Assembly (NCBI GenBank): GCA_933207985.1 | Contig: OW240913.1 | Coordinates: forward strand, 327,307,774 to 327,371,773 | DNA from: Pelobates cultripes | Lineage: Eukaryota > Chordata > Amphibia > Anura > Pelobatidae | Length of the DNA: 64,000 nt | Direction of reading: 5' to 3' | Part shown: positions 12,440 to 22,728 of the stretch, piece after piece | Position numbering within the stretch: the stretch's first letter is position 1 | How the letters are laid out: every line of letters starts with the position of its first letter | Program-made: the position numbers and the translations under genes | Notes under the pieces: model-generated | The model's input: only the letters and a program-made list of their open reading frames with translations | Told to the model about the DNA's origin: nothing | Databases searched by the model: none

Positions 12440-13105
12440 AGCAGGATACAAGTATTTTGAGTGTCCTTGAAAGTAATGTTTAAATTTATTTTTCATTTCA
12501 GTGTGCCTAAATATTGTAATATTTATTGGGAGGAAAAAATAAAAATTGTGTCTGGACAGAAAAACAAGTGTGGTTTCAGTGTATGGAGGAGCTGCGCATG
12601 GATGGAGGACCTGATTTTTGGTTCCTCAGGTAACACCCAACTCTGCCTAGAAATTTGGACCCCATGGATGGTAACTACGGAGTCAAGAGGCTTTCAAGCA
12701 CTGTTTTTATTGTTGTAACTGTTACAATGACGGTTCCTCCATTTGCTGAACTTGGTGACTATTTATGGGGCAATGTATAGAGAGTGATAGTGTAGGTGAT
12801 GATAAGGGTCATACAGATATTATATAGTAGCTCTCCGATGAAACAGAGTCTAAGGTTCCTATGATTTTCCCTTCCTGGAAAGTGTCTCCGACTGTAATTA
12901 CAGTCCAGCCAGGCAGTTGCCTACCTGTTAGTTACCACATTGAATTGATATTGTGAGATAGTGAACATCTTTGTTGAGGCAATATTGTATTTTGTTTCTT
13001 CTTGTTTTATTTTATTTTATCACATTATATAAATTCTCTTTTACATGAAAATAATTTTTTTTTATTTGTTTATATCAATAAAATCTGATTAAAAAACCAA
13101 ACAAA
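12440..13105 (+). other. Possible LINE 3' end
   Basis: The segment ends with a T-rich stretch, then TATCAATAAAATCTGATT and an A-rich tail near 13072-13110, the layout of an L1-type 3' end on the + strand. The preceding open frame (12461-12718) shows no domain I recognise. This is an inference from the tail only. Confidence 0.35.
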
Positions 13106-13110
13106 CCAAA

Positions 13111-13862
13111 AAACTTATTGGGGTTAATTCATTAACCAAAATTTACCATCCCCTTGTCAACCCTCCATAAACTCTGTTTTAGTGCATAGACCCCTTTGTC
13201 CTGTATTACACTTGGTGTATATAGCAGCTTCCTATTTTGGAAAGCTCGACAGATTCCAACAGTCCATTAGGTACTCACAGCCCCTGAATGTTTTCTGAGT
13301 TTAATAGCTTGTTACTAATGAGGTGTACCGAGTAACAAAATTCAGCAGTAACTCACAAGCAACTCATTTAAAAAAAGAAATAGTTCAATATCAATGTAAA
13401 CACAATGAAAATTGTTAATTTTAAGATAAGTTGTCTCAACGGAAAGACCATATACTTTGTGTGGTTACAAAAATGTCCAACTAGTTGATCATATGAAAGC
13501 TTTACTAAATTTAGTTAATGAGTCGTTTTCATGACATTTACATTTTTTCCATCATTGTACATTTTCTGAGGTTATTCAAGGATTAATTAACCATGTCAGA
13601 TGTCTACAAAATCTCCCTTCCTAAGCAGTTTAAACAATTATATAATTAACCATTTCCTTCCATTCATCTGTCATGAGTGACATACCTAACCATTAGCTTG
13701 AAGGGATAATGAAGAACTTGAATTCAAAAGTATTGTTCTGCTAGCCAATGTAACCAGGTTCATTTAAGTCTCACAAAGTTCTCCTGTGTTAGACCTATTT
13801 TTTTGGTATTGTTTATACTAGCGCAGAATAATATATGCAGTCTACATTAATAGCATTCTACA
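13111..13862. other. Intergenic DNA, nothing recognised
   Basis: No open frame or repeat end of note. Confidence 0.4.
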
Positions 13863-14416
13863 TTAAATGAACACTATAGTCACCTAAATTACTTTAGCTA
13901 AATAAAGCAGTTTTAGTGTATAGATCATTCCCCTGCAATTTCACTGCTCAATTCACTGTCATTTAGGAGTTAAATCACTTTGTTTCTGTTTATGCAGCCC
14001 TAGCCACACCTCCCCTGGCTATGATTGACAGAGCCTGCATGAAAAAAAAACTGGTTTCACTTTCAAACAGATGCAATTTACCTTAAATAATTGTATCTCA
14101 ATCTCTAAATTGAATTTTAATCACATACAGGAGGCTATTGCAGGGTCTAGCAAGCTATTAACATAGCAGGGGATAAGAAAATCTTAAGTAAACAGATCTT
14201 GCAATAAAGAAAGCCTAAATACGGCTCTCTTTACAGGAAGTGTTTATGGAAGGCTGTGCAAGTCACATGCAGGGAGGTGTAACTAGGGTTCATAAACAAA
14301 GGGATTTAACTCCTAAATGGCAGAGGATTTAGCAGTGAGGCTGCAGGGGCATGTTCTATACACCAAAACTGCTTCATTAAGCTAAAGTTGTTCAGGTGAC
14401 TATAGTGTCCCTTTAA
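13863..14416. mobile_element. TTAA-ended non-autonomous inverted-repeat element
   Basis: The left end reads TTAAATGAACACTATAGTCA and the right end CTATAGTGTCCCTTTAA, inverted copies of each other. The inner halves are also roughly inverted (TTTAGGAGTTAAATC versus GATTTAACTCCTAAA), so the whole 554 bp can fold back. It has no coding capacity. Confidence 0.8.
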
Positions 14417-15714
14417 ATCTCTGACTGCTCTTTCATAAGATGATTGTTTTAGACACTACATTAGGACCACCAACTCACAACGGCCCACAAGAAGCAGTAA
14501 GTGTCAATATATTGTACATCATTATGCAGATTTCTAAGTAGGACACTAATATATTCACCATGCCTTCAGTTCAGTATTCCAAATCACCTCTGGATTTGAA
14601 AGTGGGTATGCTTAAAGGGCACACAGGTATCTTCTTCTCAATGTTTAATCATGAAATCCTGCAACTAGTTTTAACATCTGCAGAGCGAAATGTTTTGATT
14701 GCAGAGTGTAAATGTATTTAGTGACTCTTCCAAAAAGATAGCAAAGTAAAACTATATTTCTATCAGATGGTCTCAGAGACAGTCTTGTTGGATTTTCTGA
14801 GATCTTGATGACCAGCCAAGGAGGCAGAGCTTCCGACACAGACCAGTACTGCAAGGGTGAAAAGGTAAGTAAAATACTTATTTTTTTATCCCCGTACTGT
14901 GGGTTTCTTCATAATAATTGGTTCCTTCGTAAGGCCCATTGTAGACTGCCAATTGTCTCTTACCAGTTAAATGCTGTATAAAGAACATGTTGACAAGGTA
15001 AATTAAGTCAAAGGGCAATTTGATTTCACCAGTGGACTAGGTTAGACATTTTAAAAAAAAGTTTTTTCTTTTTTTAGGACTCTATACAGGATTTGTGAGT
15101 GGAATGGAATTATGGGTCTACAGGCCCCTGAGATATAAACACTCCCCTGTGCACCAGTTACATTTCTAACATGTTCCTTGTCTGAGTAACATTATTTTAG
15201 GCAAGTTGGAGACCTTTTAATGACATTTCATATCTACTTTTATTGACATGTTAATAGCTGCCTGTGAGCCAATAATGATGTAATCTTATTTACGATCCCA
15301 CCATTCTGATATACATTGACAATACTTATGCCATTATCATATTGATAAAAAAGGGCCCTATTCCATATTCTATACGAGAAGCACTCAGTTATTCAGATTC
15401 AGTTATCACAAACTTGACAAAGTAGAATTATTGACATTTAAAATAACCATTGGTAATGTAGAAATTTCAACATTAAAAAGGACTTGAACCCCTCCCCCAT
15501 GTGTACAAGCAATGTTAACTAACATTTCCTCATTAATCAATAAGACCACTTGAAGGACCAATAAGCACGTTAACTAAAATAAAACATAGCCCAATTGATA
15601 CCTTATCAAATACACATGTGCACAGTATCTGAAATGTATGTTTGAAAACACACACGCACACAAAGAATAATGTCTGTATGGAACGCAATGCTTTTATTAC
15701 ACACCTGTCATGTG
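14417..15714. other. Intergenic DNA, nothing recognised
   Basis: Chance frames only. No transposon motif or exon-like signal was found. Confidence 0.4.
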
Positions 15715-15951
15715 TCATGTAGCCCCATGTAGCCAGAGCGCAGCTTAGTGGAAAAGGGCCTTGACAGGGGTTAGGAGGCGGGCATAGGAGGGACCAAGCA
15801 GGACTGTGGGATTATGGGATGGGGGCTGGCTATTTATTAGGCAGCCATTTTAAAAATGTGCACATTAATTTCTACCTAGCTGTGTTTGTGTTGCCTCTTG
15901 GTTCACTGACCTGCTAGGTAGGCTTTTCTCTTTTGTCTCCTCTGCAGGGCC

Positions 15952-16386
15952 ATGGAAGAGGTGGAGCGGCTCCTGGATGGGATCCGGACGGCGGCGCGGC
16001 AACAGGGCCCAGGCTGGGCGAAGATGCACCTGGGCCCCCTGTTAGCGGCAGCAGATGGCGGCGGCGGTCGCCCGGCGCGGGCCAGGAGGCCACCACGGCG
16101 CTTGAGTCCGGGCGCGGGGCCCGTGACTCCTTTCCCTGGCGGTCCGGCAGCTGGGGAGGAAGGCCGCGGCAGGCCTGGAGGCCGCGCGGTCGAGGCATCG
16201 CCTCCCGGCGTCCGGCCAGGGCCTCGGCAAGCGGGCTCCCGGCGGGCTGCGGCCCTGGCAGCAGACGGCGCGCCCCCTGGACCGGTTGGGGCGGCGCCGG
16301 GCCCGGCGGACGCACCGGCGAGCCGGAGCTCCTCCAGCGCCCGGGGGCAGTGGGACAGCTGCTGCCCCGGGGCCGAACCCCGGTGA
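15952..16386 (+). CDS. Gag-like ORF1 of the Ngaro-type element
   Basis: The first open frame of the element starts at ATG 15952 with MEEVERLLDGIRTAARQQG and continues for 144 codons as a proline-, arginine-, glycine- and alanine-rich, mostly disordered chain. Its position directly upstream of the RT and its basic, low-complexity make-up suggest the nucleocapsid-like role of ORF1 in DIRS/Ngaro elements. No zinc knuckle is visible. The stop at 16386 overlaps the start of the RT frame, so the frame may have been shortened by a frameshift. A longer frame from 15933 in another phase is not the natural product in this part. Confidence 0.55.
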   Translation: MEEVERLLDGIRTAARQQGPGWAKMHLGPLLAAADGGGGRPARARRPPRRLSPGAGPVTPFPGGPAAGEEGRGRPGGRAVEASPPGVRPGPRQAGSRRAAALAADGAPPGPVGAAPGPADAPASRSSSSARGQWDSCCPGAEPR

Positions 16387-18737
16387 GGCTCGACGCGATG
16401 GAACCCTGGCTAAGCCGCTACGGTAATGAGGGGGACGCAGAACTGCTTAGGTCGGGGTTTGGACAGGGGTTTTTCATCCCCTTCCGAGCGAGGGAGGGTT
16501 CGTTGTGTACGCGTAATCTGAAATCGGTAAGGGAATTTCCGGATGTGGTCCGGGAGAAGCTTAGTAAGGAGGTGCGGTTGGGCAGAATGGCAGGTCCATT
16601 CTCAGCGCCGCCGATTGAGGGCCTTAGGGTGTCACCATTAGGGGTGGTTCCCAAGAAGGAGATCGGGAAGTTTCGGCTCATTCATCACCTGTCCTATCCT
16701 AGGGGAGCGTCGGTGAATGACGATATCGATGGGGAATTGTGCTCGGTCTCTTATGCATCATTCGACCAGGCGGTCGAGCTGGTTAAGAGGGCCGGGTGTG
16801 GGGCTTTACTGGCCAAGGTGGATATCGAAGCTGCTTTTCGCTTGCTTCCGGTTCATCCTTTCAGTACCTTTCAGTACCTTTCTCGAATGGGTGGTGCGGA
16901 TGGAGTCGGGGAACGAAGCAGTGGTGCATTATTTAGATGACTTTCTCTGCGTAGGGCCGGCGGGTTCTCCCGCCTGCCGGCACCTGTTGCGGACAGTGGA
17001 GTGGGTGGCGGGCCACTTCGGGGTGCCGTTGGCGGCGGACAAGACTGAGGGCCCGACCGAGTGTCTCAGCTTTCTGGGTTTAGAGATAGATTCGGTGCGT
17101 GGGGAATGTCGGCTGCCTCTGACTAAGTTGTGCGGACTGCGCAGTGCGGTGGCCGCGGTGCAGCGGGCGCGTAAGGTGACCCTGCGGCAGCTACAATCGT
17201 TGATCGGGATGCTCAACTTTGCCTGCAGGGTGATACCCATGGGTAGGGTGTTCAGCCGCAGCCTGTCGGCAGCCACGGCGGGGGTCGGTTCTCCACACCA
17301 TTTCGTTCGGGTCTCTTCCTCAATGAGGGCTGACCTGGACGTCTGGAAGGTATTTTTGCAAGACTTTAATGGGACGGTGTTCTTCCGTCAGGAGGGTGTG
17401 TCTACGGCCGAATTGGAGCTGTTCACCGACGCATCGGGTAGCGTGGGTTTCGGGGCCTACTTCAGGGGGAGATGGTGTGCTCAGAAGTGGCCGGAGGCGT
17501 GGGGACGAAGCCCCCTCATACGGAACTTGGCTTTTCTGGAGCTGTTCCCGTTGGTAGTGGCATTGGCCCTGTGGGGGGATTGTCTCCGGGACCGCAAAGT
17601 AGTCTTCTTCTCTGACAATATGTCGGTGGTGCATGCCGTCAATAACCAGTCGGCAGCATCCAAACCGGTGGTGACACTATTGCGACGTTTTGTTTTGCTT
17701 TGCATGTCCCTTAATGTAGTTTTTCGCGCGCGTCACGTGCCCGGGTATTTGAACGAGGTGGCTGATGCTCTGTCTCGTTTTCAGTGGTCCCGGTTTCGGT
17801 TGGCGGCTCCGGAGGCTCAGGAGACCGGGCAGGCTCGGAGCATCATGCTTGGGGGACTTGTGAGGGCTTCGCTGGCACCTGCCACATGGACCGCATACAG
17901 TAAGGTTTGGGGTGCCTGGGAACGTTCCTGGGAGGGGCTGGGCCAGGGGCCACAGGTGGAATCGTCGCAGGACGCCTTCCTGTGGTTCATTTTTCAATTG
18001 CTGGCAAAAGGTGTGTCCCCAGCAATGGTTGATAGGACCATGGCGGCGATGGCCTTTTGGTTCAAATTCCACGGGTGGGAGGACCTCACGAAAGCGTTTG
18101 TCATTAGGCAGGCTCTCAAGGGGTATCGGAGGGGCCGGAGGGTACCGGATGCTAGGCGCCCGGTCTCGGTTCGGGTGCTTGGGAATTTACTCCACGTGCT
18201 TCCCGGAATCTGCTTTGACGGGTTTGAGGTAGCCCTGTTCAGGACAGTCTTTCTCTTGGCCTTCTTTGGGGCATTCCGGATAGGGGAATTGGTGAGCGCC
18301 ACGCGGTCGGGGTCGGGGGGTCTGCAGGTATCCGGTGTTCGCATGATCGCTGGGAACCTGGTGGTATACCTGGCTACATCCAAAACGGACGTCATGGGAA
18401 AAGGCCGGGATGTGACGCTGGGTCCCCTGCCCGGGTCATCACTGTGCCCAGTTGCGGCTGTGGCTCGGTTCTTGGAACTGAGACCGGCAGTCGGGGGTCT
18501 TTATTGGTTCATGCCGATGGCTCCTCGCTCTCTCGTTTCCAATTTACTAAGGTGTTCCGATTGGGTCTGGGGGCGTTGGGGTTGAGTGCTGCTGCCTACG
18601 GGACGCATTCCTTTCGCATAGGGGCGGCCACTGAGGCCGCGCGTCTGGGCATGGGGGACGAGTTAGTCAAAAGGATTGGGAGATGGGAATCCGCTCGGTT
18701 CCGCACGTATGTGCGCATGGGTTTGTTGGATCAGTGA
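16387..18737 (+). pseudogene. RT - RNase H - tyrosine recombinase polyprotein of the Ngaro-type element, broken
   Basis: The RT begins in one frame (MEPWLSRYGN..., KFRLIHHLSYP, LLAKVDIEAAFRLLPVHP), then jumps to another after a deletion near 16875 that removes the segment normally between LPVHP and LEWVV. The catalytic block HYLDDFL survives at about 16925-16947. RNase H follows with ELFTDASGSVGFGAYF and FFSDNMSVVHAVN. The recombinase follows with FGAFRIGEL (first catalytic Arg), ATSKTD (Lys), then after a frameshift near 18500-18540 HSFRIGAAT (His-x-x-Arg) and RFRTYVRMGLL (nucleophile Tyr). Every recombinase catalytic residue is visible; the RT is not functional because of the deletion. The frame ends at 18737. 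Confidence 0.92.
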
Positions 18738-18810
18738 TGCGGGCTGTATCGGTCGGGGGGAGGGCCCCGGTATGGGTATGGGTGTTTACGTTGTTTCCCT
18801 TCTTCCCCAG

Positions 18811-19403
18811 GTTGTGTCGCATGGATTGTGGGCCATTCCTTCATCGTTTGGGCTGGACGGAGAGCTGCAGCTCGAGCCCAGGGCCAACAGCTGGGCTTCC
18901 CGAAAGACCTCCTAACAGTGCGATGGTTGGGCTTTAAGGGGTTTGGCTGGGGCGACGTGTGCGGGGCGATAATTCGGATGGTAGCAGGCGGGGCGAGGCC
19001 AGATATGCTAGTTCTGCACGCGGGGGGCAATGACCTGGGCCTCATCCCGCAACGTCGGTTGGTTAAATGGATGAAGCAGGACCTGAACAGGTTGTTCGAT
19101 CTGCTTCCCGGGGTGATGCTGGTGTGGTCTGAGATCGTTCCGAGGCGTCGGTGGTGACACGCGAGGGACCCAGTGGCCATCGACAGATGCAGGGGAAAAG
19201 TTAATAGCTTGATGGCAAGCTTCGTGAGGAAATTGGGGGGCGTGGTAGTGAGGCACGTAGAATTGGAAGGCGGGCTGCCGGGTTATTACCACACGGACGG
19301 TGTTCATCTTTCAGCGGTGGGTCTGGATTTGCTGAACTTGGGTTTGCAGGAGGGGATGCAGAGGGCTCTCTTTCTTCGGGGTGGCGGAGCTCGGTCGGCT
19401 TGA
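18811..19403 (+). pseudogene. SGNH-family hydrolase ORF of the Ngaro-type element, one internal stop
   Basis: The frame shows block I as VGHSF near 18831, block III as HAGGNDLG near 19019, and the final catalytic pair as DGVHLS (Asp 19296, His 19305). This is the esterase/lipase-type SGNH layout (Ser, Gly, Asn, His). A TGA at about 19156 interrupts it in a TGG-TGA-CAC context; a single C-to-T change in an Arg codon would explain it. There is no ATG at the natural beginning. The frame opens directly after a pyrimidine-rich TTTCCCTTCTTCCCCAG, which looks like a splice acceptor (AG at 18809-18810). The role of the hydrolase in these elements is unknown to me. It is downstream of and separate from the recombinase frame. 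Confidence 0.82.
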
Positions 19404-19660
19404 GGGGTCAAGGTCCGAGCTTGTGGCGGGATAGAGAGCTAGGGAAGGAAAAATAGGCTCTCCATGAGGAACGTGAGGAACATGAAGAATTGTGGTCACT
19501 GGTCGATGGTGGGTTTCGAGTCCTGGAGGTGGCTCAGAACCTGGTGGGGTAGGGGTATCTGGGTATACCCCTACCGTGGTTACTTATGGTTGCATTCAAA
19601 TCGGTTCATGTTGGAGTAAAGTTAAAGCGTTATTTATATATATTTATGTGTTGCTTATGT

Positions 19661-19727
19661 TGGGTCATTGCCCTGATATTTAATGAAGGTATAGATGCGA
19701 GGGCGGAGGATGGGGGGCAATGACCCA
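19661..19727. repeat. Hairpin in the 3' region of the Ngaro-type element
   Basis: TGGGTCATTGCCC (19661-19673) and GGGCAATGACCCA (19715-19727) are perfect 13-bp complements separated by 41 bp. The inverted relative keeps a degenerate version (GGGTCATAGTC and GGGCAATGACC in the element's own orientation). It may be part of the terminal repeat structure used in replication. Confidence 0.7.
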
Positions 19728-20152
19728 TGTGTTATATATATGTTAAATTATTAGTATCGTTTCTGTTTGTTAATAAAGCTGTGGACAATTTTTCCCATAT
19801 TCCTAGTGTCAGCGTGTTATTGGGGATAGGTATGTGGGATGGTTGTCCAAGGTTCCGACTGCCCATATGGCGACTATACACCAGTCATGACTGTCTGCAA
19901 CCTTAAACCTGTGAGGTAACCCTGCAAACAAGATAGTTTTTTTTTTTTTTTTTTTGTCTTTAACCTCACAATATCAGACTGTTGAGCTTGAAATCATGCG
20001 ATTAACTATGAAATGGGTTTGGCCCAGTTATAAATATTTCTTACTTTGGCGGCAATACTGTCTCGGCCTACTGATCGAGAGTCACAAAACGTTATCCATC
20101 AGTTATGGAAGTCGCATTGTGCGGTAGGTTTGAAAATTTTATAATTCATAAG

Positions 20153-20875
20153 AACATGACAGGTGCATAGTCGCCATATGGGCAGGGAAGGGATAAAAGA
20201 ACCTAGACCCAAACCCACCCAATAATACACCGACACTTATGTATGGGTCAAAAAACGTACACAGCTTTAATAATAATAATAAAGTTAATAACTTATCATG
20301 TACAAATATAATATATATTAAGGTCATTGCCCGCCACAACCCCCAATATTCTAACACCTCCCCCATGTTTAAGTCAAAGACTATGACCCACAACATAGCA
20401 TAACTTAGCAATATATAACAACCACATAAATATGAACATGTAAAGTGCCAACATTTCTTTTCTTTTCTCCTGGTAGAGGTATACGCAGATACCCCTACAC
20501 CACCGAGGTTCTGAGCCACCGACGGGCTCGAATCCTATCAAAACTTGTACGAAAAGTGTAACATTTTAACCAACCAACTAACTGCCCTTACTCCTCTATT
20601 AACTAAGAAGGCCTGTTTTCCCCTTAACCTTCCTTATCCCACCCCGCCGCTCTGACCAAATGGGGAAAATACAAGCAAATTGGGAAGGAGGGAGGGAGGG
20701 ACCAACTCTGCCACGTAAGGAATTAGAGTGAGGGATCCTAAAATGGCCGACCATTTATATCAGCCAGCCGCCAAAAACTAGCCCACCAATCCCTATACGG
20801 CTCCCACCCCTAGACCGCCTCCTATCCATGTCATGGCCATATTCCCTAAGCTGCACTTTCTCCATGTGCTACATT
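20153..20875 (-). mobile_element. Internally deleted Ngaro-type relative, inverted
   Basis: Read on the minus strand, the first about 180 bp (from about 20873 down) match the 5' end of the element at 15715 (ATGTAGCACATGG, GCAGCTTAG, a TAGGAGGCGG phrase, GGCTGGCTGATATAAA), and the rest matches its last 400 bp (CTCAGAACCT, GTAGGGGTATCTG, AAAGCTGTG, CCCATATGGCGACTAT). The whole coding interior is missing. It lies tail-to-tail with the larger copy, about 270 bp apart. Confidence 0.82.
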
Positions 20876-21231
20876 ACGGATACCAGCTCAAATGGCTAAT
20901 TTCCTGTGAGCAAGTTAAGCTTGCAAGTTTATTGAACAGTGCTGATACTTGTTATCTCTTAGTTCGCTAAGGGTGACTTTGCAATTCACAGTTATTTATT
21001 ATTAAAATATTGAACTTTATGGGAAGAAATATTTCTGATTCCAAAAAGCACTTGTGCCTTCTTATCTAACACAACCAAACAAGTGTTCCATACTAGTACA
21101 AAGCATTGCCCTTCATGTTTGTGTACTCATTGTTAATTTGCTACAAAAAGGTATAGAGCTGCCTTCTTTTACCAATGTTTAATCTTAAATAGACAAGACC
21201 GGATTTATTTCTCTATAAACAGGCACAAACA
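20876..21231. other. Intergenic DNA, nothing recognised
   Basis: A+T-rich, with no open frame or repeat end of note. Confidence 0.4.
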
Positions 21232-21925
21232 GAGGCGTAACTAGAAACTACAGGGCCCCGGTGTGAAAACTGCCCTGCCCCCCCTCCCCATATGTCTACC
21301 CCTGCTAAGCCCCCATACGTCTACCCTCCCCCCATACATTGCCCCCACACATGCAGATACACACAAAAAAACACATATACAGAGAGACACACACATACAG
21401 GCACACATACATACATACATACATACATACAAACACACACACATATAGACACACAGACACACACACACACACATACATACAAACACACAAATACACATAC
21501 ATACAGACACACATACAGACACACACACATACATACAAACACATACATACATACACACACACATATACAAAATGTTTTAGTCACCCTCCTGTTTCCTATC
21601 TTTTAGGTACAGGAGGGTGACTTCCCTGGGGTCCAGTGGCTCAGCCTGATGGGAGTCAGAGTTCCCACACTGACTACTTCTCTCCTTCCTCCTGCGTGGC
21701 TCCCGGTGTAAGCTGGGAAGAGTGCCCAGGGTAGCCTCTTCCTCCCAGCCTCTGACCTCATCACAGGGAACGCGGTCGCGCTGTTAAAGCGCCACAGCGC
21801 TGACCAGGCCCTCTGAAAATTAATTTCCTAAGAGCATGGGCCACCTGATGGGCCCCTTAACGTGCGACCCCTGCGAGTGGCAGGCCCAGTCACAGCTGCG
21901 ACTGCGGTATTCCGCCACTGTCTGC
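21232..21925. repeat. Composite dispersed repeat with an internal CA/CATA microsatellite
   Basis: It starts GAGGCGTAACTAGAAACTAC and contains CAGGGCCCCGGTG, then a (CA)n/(CATA)n/(ACAC)n stretch at about 21353-21568, then an AGGAGGGTGACTTCCCTGGGG phrase followed by TCCAGTGG. Related blocks occur at 31180-31690, 45885-46270 and 50785-51955. Apparent long frames in both strands come from the microsatellite. Confidence 0.75.
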
Positions 21926-21985
21926 TACGTCCATTATCAAATTTTGTTAACTTGATATACATAAGGAAAGAGTCTCTAATTTACT

Positions 21986-22064
21986 TTAACCGCTTAAGGA
22001 CCAAACTTCTGGAATAAAAGGGAATCACGACATGTCACACATGTCATGTGTCCTTAAGGGGTCA
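21986..22064. mobile_element. 80-bp TTAA-ended palindromic MITE, copy 1
   Basis: A slightly mutated copy of the 80-bp family whose best copies are at 26377-26456 and 53907-53986. The ends read TTAACCGCTTAAGGACC and TCCTTAAGGGGTCA, with inner AGAAACTTCTGG-like and ATGACATGT...ACATGTCAT blocks. Confidence 0.85.
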
Positions 22065-22509
22065 AAGGAAAACTATAGGGGTCAGTAACACAAACATATA
22101 TTCCTACCTTGTAGTGTTAAAAACACCATCTAGCCCCCTTGCTCCCCCCTTATCCACATAAATATAATAAAATCTTACCTTTGTTCTTACTGTTCTGAGC
22201 CAATCATAATGCTTTCCACAAGCCAAACACAGTCCAGGCCAATCAGCATCTCCTCATAGAGATGCATTGAATCAATGTATCTATGGGAAAAGTTCAGTGT
22301 CTCCATGCAGAGACACTGGATGGCAGGAAGCACCTTTAGTAGCCATTTGAGGAGTGGCCAGTAGAGGTATCCCTAGGCTGTAATGTAAACATTGCATTTT
22401 CTCTGAAAAGACAGTGTTTACTGCAAAAAGCCTGAAGGGAATGATTATACTCACCAGAACAAATACAATAAGCTGTAGTTCTGTTCTTATGACTATAGTG
22501 TTCCTTTAA
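22063..22509. mobile_element. Non-autonomous inverted-repeat element abutting the MITE
   Basis: The left end is CAAAGGAAAACTATAG and the right end CTATAGTGTTCCTTTAA. The right half is closely related to that of 2235-2847. It starts exactly where the 80-bp MITE ends, so the two share a TTAA-like junction. Confidence 0.75.
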
Positions 22510-22628
22510 GTATTTTATGAAAACTAGATTGCTCATAAAATAAGAAGATATTCAGACACAGGGAGCTACATAGAAGCAGATAACTTAAAGTTTAGTTTTT
22601 GGTGACTAAACCATTTTAACCAGAACCC

Positions 22629-22728
22629 NNNNNNNNNNNNNNNNNNNNNNNNNNNNNNNNNNNNNNNNNNNNNNNNNNNNNNNNNNNNNNNNNNNNNNNN
22701 NNNNNNNNNNNNNNNNNNNNNNNNNNNN
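22629..22728. other. Assembly gap (100 N)
   Basis: Exactly 100 N, the usual filler for a gap of unknown length. Confidence 0.99.

Larger units (their letters stand above)
15715..19880 (+). mobile_element. DIRS-order, Ngaro-type tyrosine-recombinase retrotransposon
   Basis: A 4.2-kb element, much richer in G+C than its surroundings, carries in order a gag-like frame, RT plus RNase H, a tyrosine recombinase and an SGNH hydrolase. RT plus tyrosine recombinase defines the DIRS order; the extra hydrolase frame points to the Ngaro group as I know it. The boundaries were set by comparison with the inverted relative at 20153-20875, which matches the first about 150 bp (CATGTAGC...GCGCAGCTTAG) and the last about 400 bp (to CCCATATGGCGACTAT). 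Such elements integrate by recombinase and leave no target-site duplication, and none is seen. Damage: a deletion in RT, a frameshift in the recombinase and a stop in the hydrolase. Confidence 0.9.

Noticed and set aside
15933..16940. One 335-codon protein spanning the start of the Ngaro-type element
   Set aside because: Only its second part matches RT; the first part is out of phase with the gag-like frame that starts at 15952.
16929..19499. Long minus-strand frames opposite the Ngaro-type element
   Set aside because: They mirror the G+C-rich coding strand and show no domain of their own.
21241..21620. Cys/Val/Met-rich and His/Thr-rich frames on both strands
   Set aside because: They are translations of a CA/CATA microsatellite.
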